DNA of 64,000 nucleotides from Lachnospiraceae bacterium (GTDB lineage: Bacteria > Bacillota > Clostridia > Lachnospirales > Lachnospiraceae): the NCBI GenBank assembly GCA_028693165.1, contig JAQUVX010000001.1, positions 207,907 to 271,906 of the forward strand, in the 5' to 3' direction. The position numbers were made by a program, and so were the translations under genes. This document shows, in pieces, positions 60,768 through 64,000 of the stretch. The notes under the pieces were generated by a model that saw only the letters and a list, made by a program, of their open reading frames with translations, had not been told where the DNA came from and did not search any database. The number at the start of each line of letters is the position of its first letter. Positions within the stretch are counted from its first letter, which is position 1.

Positions 60768-61439
60768 TTATTTCAGGATCGACTTATAGCCTAAGCCTCT
60801 CACGGTCCTGATTTCAAATCCATCACACTCCGAGAATTTATCGCGCAGCTTCGTCACGTACACATCAACTGCCCGAAGACTTGTCTCGGTATCCACGCCC
60901 CAAAACTCGTCCATGAGCTGTGCCCTGGTGAAGGTCTTATTTGGGTAAGACAACAGCTTGTACAGGATATTAAATTCTCTGGTTGTAACCGGAAGCTCCA
61001 CCTCATTTACGCACGCCGTCATTGCATCCGCATCCATCGCAAGATTTCCCGCGACCAGCTTCCGCTCCATCTCCACATGGGCTCTTCGCAAAAGTGCGCG
61101 TACGCGAAGAATTAATTCTTCCAAATCTACCGGTTTGACCATATAATCATCCACGCCAAGATGAAATCCCTTTTGCTTGGATGGAAGATCGTCTTTTGCA
61201 GACATAAACAAAATAGGAATGTTCTTATTCACCCTGCGCACCGTCTGTGCAAATTCAAAGCCGTCCACTTCCGGCATCATGATATCTGAAATGATCAGCT
61301 CAAAGAGATTGTTATACATCGCCTCATACCCCGCCTCCGCACGCAGCACGCCAAAAGCCTGGAATCCACTGTTATTCAGAAACGAGCATACGGTTTTATT
61401 TAATGCCGCGTCATCATCTACTACTAATATACGAATCAA
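60768..61439 (-). CDS. OmpR/PhoB-type response regulator
   Basis: A 223-residue regulator: receiver (1-115; VVDDD, phospho-Asp in LIISDIMMPEVDG, K in DYMVKPVDLEELILR) and winged helix (about 125-222; VTTREFNILYKLLSYPNKTFTRAQLMDEFWG, GFEIRTVRGLGYKSIL). The likely start is TTG at 61439 with GGAGGA upstream; a longer reading to 61529 lacks homology. First gene of a five-gene operon with the kinase and three small proteins. Confidence 0.92.
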   Translation of the reverse strand: MIRILVVDDDAALNKTVCSFLNNSGFQAFGVLRAEAGYEAMYNNLFELIISDIMMPEVDGFEFAQTVRRVNKNIPILFMSAKDDLPSKQKGFHLGVDDYMVKPVDLEELILRVRALLRRAHVEMERKLVAGNLAMDADAMTACVNEVELPVTTREFNILYKLLSYPNKTFTRAQLMDEFWGVDTETSLRAVDVYVTKLRDKFSECDGFEIRTVRGLGYKSILK

Positions 61440-61526
61440 ATGCCTTCCTCCTCTCGCACCTTTTCCTATAGCATAACACAGGATTGTTTCAGAATTGTTT
61501 ATTTTTGCGATGTTTTTTATCTGCAT

Positions 61527-61557
61527 CAAAAATGGACAGCCGCAAAAAGCTGTCCAT
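61527..61557 (-). terminator. Rho-independent terminator after the Rpn remnant
   Basis: Perfect 9-bp stem ATGGACAGC / GCTGTCCAT (61532-61540 and 61549-61557) with an 8-nt loop, followed on the minus strand by TTTTT. Confidence 0.7.
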
Positions 61558-61592
61558 CTTTACTTAGAAATCATCCTGTATTGGTCACCTTT

Positions 61593-62194
61593 TTACTGCG
61601 CTTTCCTCAATCCAAACTCTGCAAACAGCTTCTTCTTGTACTCCGGATCTTTGGTTGCTTTCAGGATATCTCGTCTGTACGCCCCAACTCCGCCAGCTTT
61701 ACCGCCAGTTGTAACGCCTCATCTACACCCTGTTTCACACCCTGCTTCTCCATTCTATCTGCGAAATCACACACGGTAATCACCTCTCCTCTTTCCACAC
61801 TCTCCATGATCTCTTCCCCAATATCCTGGTACCTCTTATCTCCCGTAAAGGCCCGAAGCATACGAAGCACCGCTTTCACGTGCACAATTTCCTGCTTTGA
61901 GGGTCTGTAAGCTTCCTGATCCTTCTCCGCAAAAAAATCTGCCACCACCTTAAAATCACTTGTCAGCTTCGACCTCTGATCTTTTATCAATCTGGGCACA
62001 TCGATCAAGTGATAGCTGTAATCATAGCCAAGCATACGAATCCCCATATCGGAATCTTCCCTTGTCTGATTCTCCATTCCGATCAGTGCCACCACTGCAT
62101 CCAGATTCCGCACGTATTTGCTTACGTCGCGTCTCTGCTCCCTCAGCGCACCATCTTCCTCTGACTCATAAACGGATTCGACAGGTAGCATCAT
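61593..62194 (-). pseudogene. Broken Rpn-type nuclease gene
   Basis: The frame from 62194 lacks the N-terminal part of the family and begins at REQRRDVSKYVRNL, with LIGMENQTREDSDMGIRMLGYDYSYH typical of Rpn/transposase-like proteins. Near 61670, after LGRTDEI, the frame shifts; the lost frame continues LKATKDPEYKKKLFAEFGL to a stop at 61593, the usual family C-terminus. So it is truncated at the start and frameshifted at the end. An intact relative lies at 25478-26422. Confidence 0.75.
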
Positions 62195-62808
62195 TGAGCA
62201 TCGGCACTCACCTGCATCACCATGTTCAACCGTTCCGACGAAGTATGGCGCGTGACATGAATACGGATATCGCGGATATACAGATCCAGGCCTGTATCCT
62301 TCGCCTGGTCAGGTTCCAAGCCGGCAGTCTCATGAGCGCCATTGTTAATCACTACATGAATCATATTTTTAGGCCTATTTGCTCCCAGTAATGCCATCGA
62401 TCCCATATGCATCAGTAAAGCACCATCACCATCTTCATTGGTGTCATAACCAAGCAGCTGCGCTGTTACAATCTTCTGCGTGCCATCCTTCATACGATTG
62501 CGTATAGCCCAGCTGATATTTGCAGAGATACTTCGCGACTCCTTCTGGGCTATGGATGCCTTCAAGCTCAGGATCATGTCTGTTTTATCATCTAATGATG
62601 ACAGCCTTTTCTTTTCAAAATATACTTCTATCGGTGGCTTCATATTGTTAAGCAATCGAATATGTGTAAGACAGTCCACGACATTTCTTGAAAATCTGCT
62701 GATTGACTTCGTAAGAACCATATCCACCTTGCCTGCCTTACAATCATCAATCATACGAATGAAATTCTCACGATATTTTACCTGGGTTCCGGATATTCCT
62801 TCATCCCT
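62191..62808 (-). pseudogene. Chimeric remnant: serine recombinase joined to phosphonopyruvate decarboxylase fragment
   Basis: The frame starts near 62808 with DEGISGTQVKYRENFIRMI and continues VLTKSISRFSRNVVDCL and NISWAIRNRMKDGTQKI, part of a large serine recombinase catalytic domain whose first ~50 residues (with the catalytic Ser) are gone. After GYDTNEDG the sequence changes in frame to GALLMHMGSMALLGANRPKN and HVVINNGAHETAG, matching the C-terminal thiamine domain of phosphonopyruvate decarboxylase. The last 45 residues are unassigned. The product would be inactive in both roles. Confidence 0.7.
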
Positions 62809-62911
62809 TGTGTCAAGAGTAGGACTTAAAAATAATTAAAGTTTTTTTCGACAGATTGCGACTAATCCTTCATAATAGTTCTATTGCTTATTATAGGAGG
62901 AGGATTAAAAC

Positions 62912-63832
62912 ATGCAAAATTTACAACAATTAATTTTAAAGTATTTGGATTTCTGTAAATATCAGAAAACTCTCAATGAAAAGTCGCTAAAGGCATATCG
63001 AATTGATCTAACCCAATATGCCGACTATATGGCAGCAAACACTGATATGCAATTAAACCGAAGCAATCTTACCAGCTACATTACTAATCTGCATAAATAC
63101 TATAAACCCAAAAGTGCCAAGCGTAAGATTGCCAGTTTAAAAGCATTCTTTTCCTATCTTGAATATGAAGAATTTTTACCTGAAAACCCTTTTTCAAAAA
63201 TCAAAGTAAAATTTCAAGAACCCGTTCTTTTGCCTCGTACCATACCTACACAGAATATTCAGAAGCTTTTCCAAACCGTATATCAGCTTTTAACAAAAGC
63301 AACTACCCCTTATCAGGAACGAGCACTCACTCGTGATATCGCTGTACTGGAATTGCTGTTTTCAACCGGTCTGCGTGTATCTGAACTTTGCTCTCTAAAT
63401 TGTAATGATATTGATTTAGAACAAGGTTCTGTACGCATCTACGGAAAAGGTTCTAAAGAACGGATGATACAGATTACAAATCCTGACGTTATAAAAGCAC
63501 TAATATCCTATCGCAATCTTTTTTATGAACAACTTCCAAATGCAGACTTTTTCTTCTGTAATCGTTTAATGCACCGCCTATCTGAACAGTCCGTTCGATT
63601 TATGATTAAACATTATGCCAAACTTGCAGATATTTCTGAGCATATAACTCCTCATATGTTCCGTCATACTTTTGCCACCTTACTATTAGAAGAGGATGTG
63701 GATATCAGATATATTCAAAATATTTTAGGTCACAGTTCTATCACGACTACGCAGATATATACCCATGTAACAAGTTGCAAACAACGTGATATTTTAACAA
63801 CAAAGAATCCCCGCAACAAAATAAATCTTTAG
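62912..63832 (+). CDS. Tyrosine recombinase (XerC/D-type integrase)
   Basis: A 306-residue recombinase: N-terminal SAM-like core-binding domain (1-110) and a catalytic domain with the full set of residues, Arg in STGLRVSELC, Lys in YGKGSKER, His-x-x-Arg in HMFRHTFATLL, His in ILGHSS and Tyr in TQIYTHV. AGGAGGAGG precedes the ATG. The gene is much richer in A/T than its neighbours and lies beside decayed mobile DNA, which points to recent acquisition. It could be an element integrase or an invertase for a switch beyond the window; no inverted repeats were seen around it. Confidence 0.9.
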   Translation: MQNLQQLILKYLDFCKYQKTLNEKSLKAYRIDLTQYADYMAANTDMQLNRSNLTSYITNLHKYYKPKSAKRKIASLKAFFSYLEYEEFLPENPFSKIKVKFQEPVLLPRTIPTQNIQKLFQTVYQLLTKATTPYQERALTRDIAVLELLFSTGLRVSELCSLNCNDIDLEQGSVRIYGKGSKERMIQITNPDVIKALISYRNLFYEQLPNADFFFCNRLMHRLSEQSVRFMIKHYAKLADISEHITPHMFRHTFATLLLEEDVDIRYIQNILGHSSITTTQIYTHVTSCKQRDILTTKNPRNKINL

Positions 63833-63873
63833 AAAACACCCAAGGTGCAAGATTATGTACCTTGGGTGTTTTT
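63833..63873 (+). terminator. Rho-independent terminator of the tyrosine recombinase
   Basis: A 14-bp perfect stem AAAACACCCAAGGT / ACCTTGGGTGTTTT (63833-63846 and 63859-63872), extendable by two more pairs and one wobble, followed by a T-run. It begins right after the stop codon. Confidence 0.9.
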
Positions 63874-63919
63874 AATGCAGGATAATAAGAAATTATCTTA
63901 CAAACAAGGAGATGATTTA

Positions 63920-64000
63920 ATGCTAAAGTTACACGTGTTAATTACTCATGTTTCTTATCAAGCTTCGTCCGGAAGTTTTATTAAATTATTATGCAATTCT
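63920..64000 (+). CDS. Start of an unidentified gene, cut by the window end
   Basis: An ATG at 63920 follows AAGGAGATG with good spacing, and the frame stays open for 27 codons to the end of the window (MLKLHVLITHVSYQ at the start). The fragment is too short for identification. Its AT-rich composition matches the recombinase upstream. Confidence 0.4.
   Translation, partial: MLKLHVLITHVSYQASSGSFIKLLCNS

Noticed and set aside
62912-63832. Tyrosine recombinase as part of a phase-variable inversion switch inside the window
   Set aside because: No inverted repeats flanking a promoter were found within the window; the switch could only lie beyond 64 kb.

Overview
The window looks like a chromosomal stretch from a Gram-positive gut anaerobe of the Clostridia, most likely Lachnospiraceae. 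This rests on gene content (PTS operons, YesMN-type and LytTR two-component systems, citrate lyase, XRE-Uma2 and Rpn-type proteins, GH3 glucosidases, an extracellular flavoprotein reductase), on strong AGGAGG-type ribosome binding sites, and on frequent ATGA stop/start overlaps. Species is not claimed. No rRNA, tRNA or CRISPR array was seen. Base composition is fairly even until about 62.8 kb, where it turns clearly AT-rich.

Layout. 0-6.4 kb: end of an HxlR regulator, an XRE-Uma2 fusion, citrate lyase genes citD-citE-citF with a LysR regulator and a divergent CitMHS citrate transporter. 6.4-12 kb: beta-glucoside PTS operon (IIB-IIC-IIA, 6-phospho-beta-glucosidase) behind a PRD/BglG-type activator. 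12-16.5 kb: trehalose operon (GntR regulator, IIBCA permease, trehalose-6-phosphate hydrolase) with a consensus promoter whose spacer is a perfect palindrome. 17-25.4 kb: PAP2 phosphatase, then a sugar or polyol operon (SDR dehydrogenase, FGGY kinase, GPH symporter, transaldolase, transketolase) divergent from a ROK repressor. 25.4-32.4 kb: Rpn nuclease, ABC-F ATPase with leader peptide and attenuator, MerR/MATE divergent pair, hipBA.

32.6-42.9 kb: secreted FMN/FAD flavoprotein reductase divergent from a YesM/YesN-like two-component system, LysR plus PNPOx-like protein, glutaredoxin-like protein, UvrA2, an SDR gene remnant, an FMN reductase and a second PAP2 protein. 42.9-51 kb: two GH3 beta-glucosidases flanking a GtrA protein (one GH3 is membrane-anchored with permuted domain order) behind an AgrC/LytTR-type two-component system. 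51.1-58.2 kb: magnesium locus with two MgtA P-type ATPases, MgtC, a receiver-less winged-helix regulator and an overlooked 50-residue membrane protein. 58.3-61.4 kb: OmpR/HK two-component system with three small uncharacterised proteins. 61.5-64 kb: decayed mobile DNA (Rpn remnant, serine recombinase chimera) abutting an AT-rich segment with an intact tyrosine recombinase.

How the parts work together. Most of the window is carbohydrate and organic-acid uptake, each module carrying its own transcription factor, and in several cases candidate operators can be read directly. The most interesting parts are the magnesium locus, where the same 11-bp-period direct repeat lies upstream of both promoters, and the ABC-F gene, which has the layout of ribosome-mediated attenuation.
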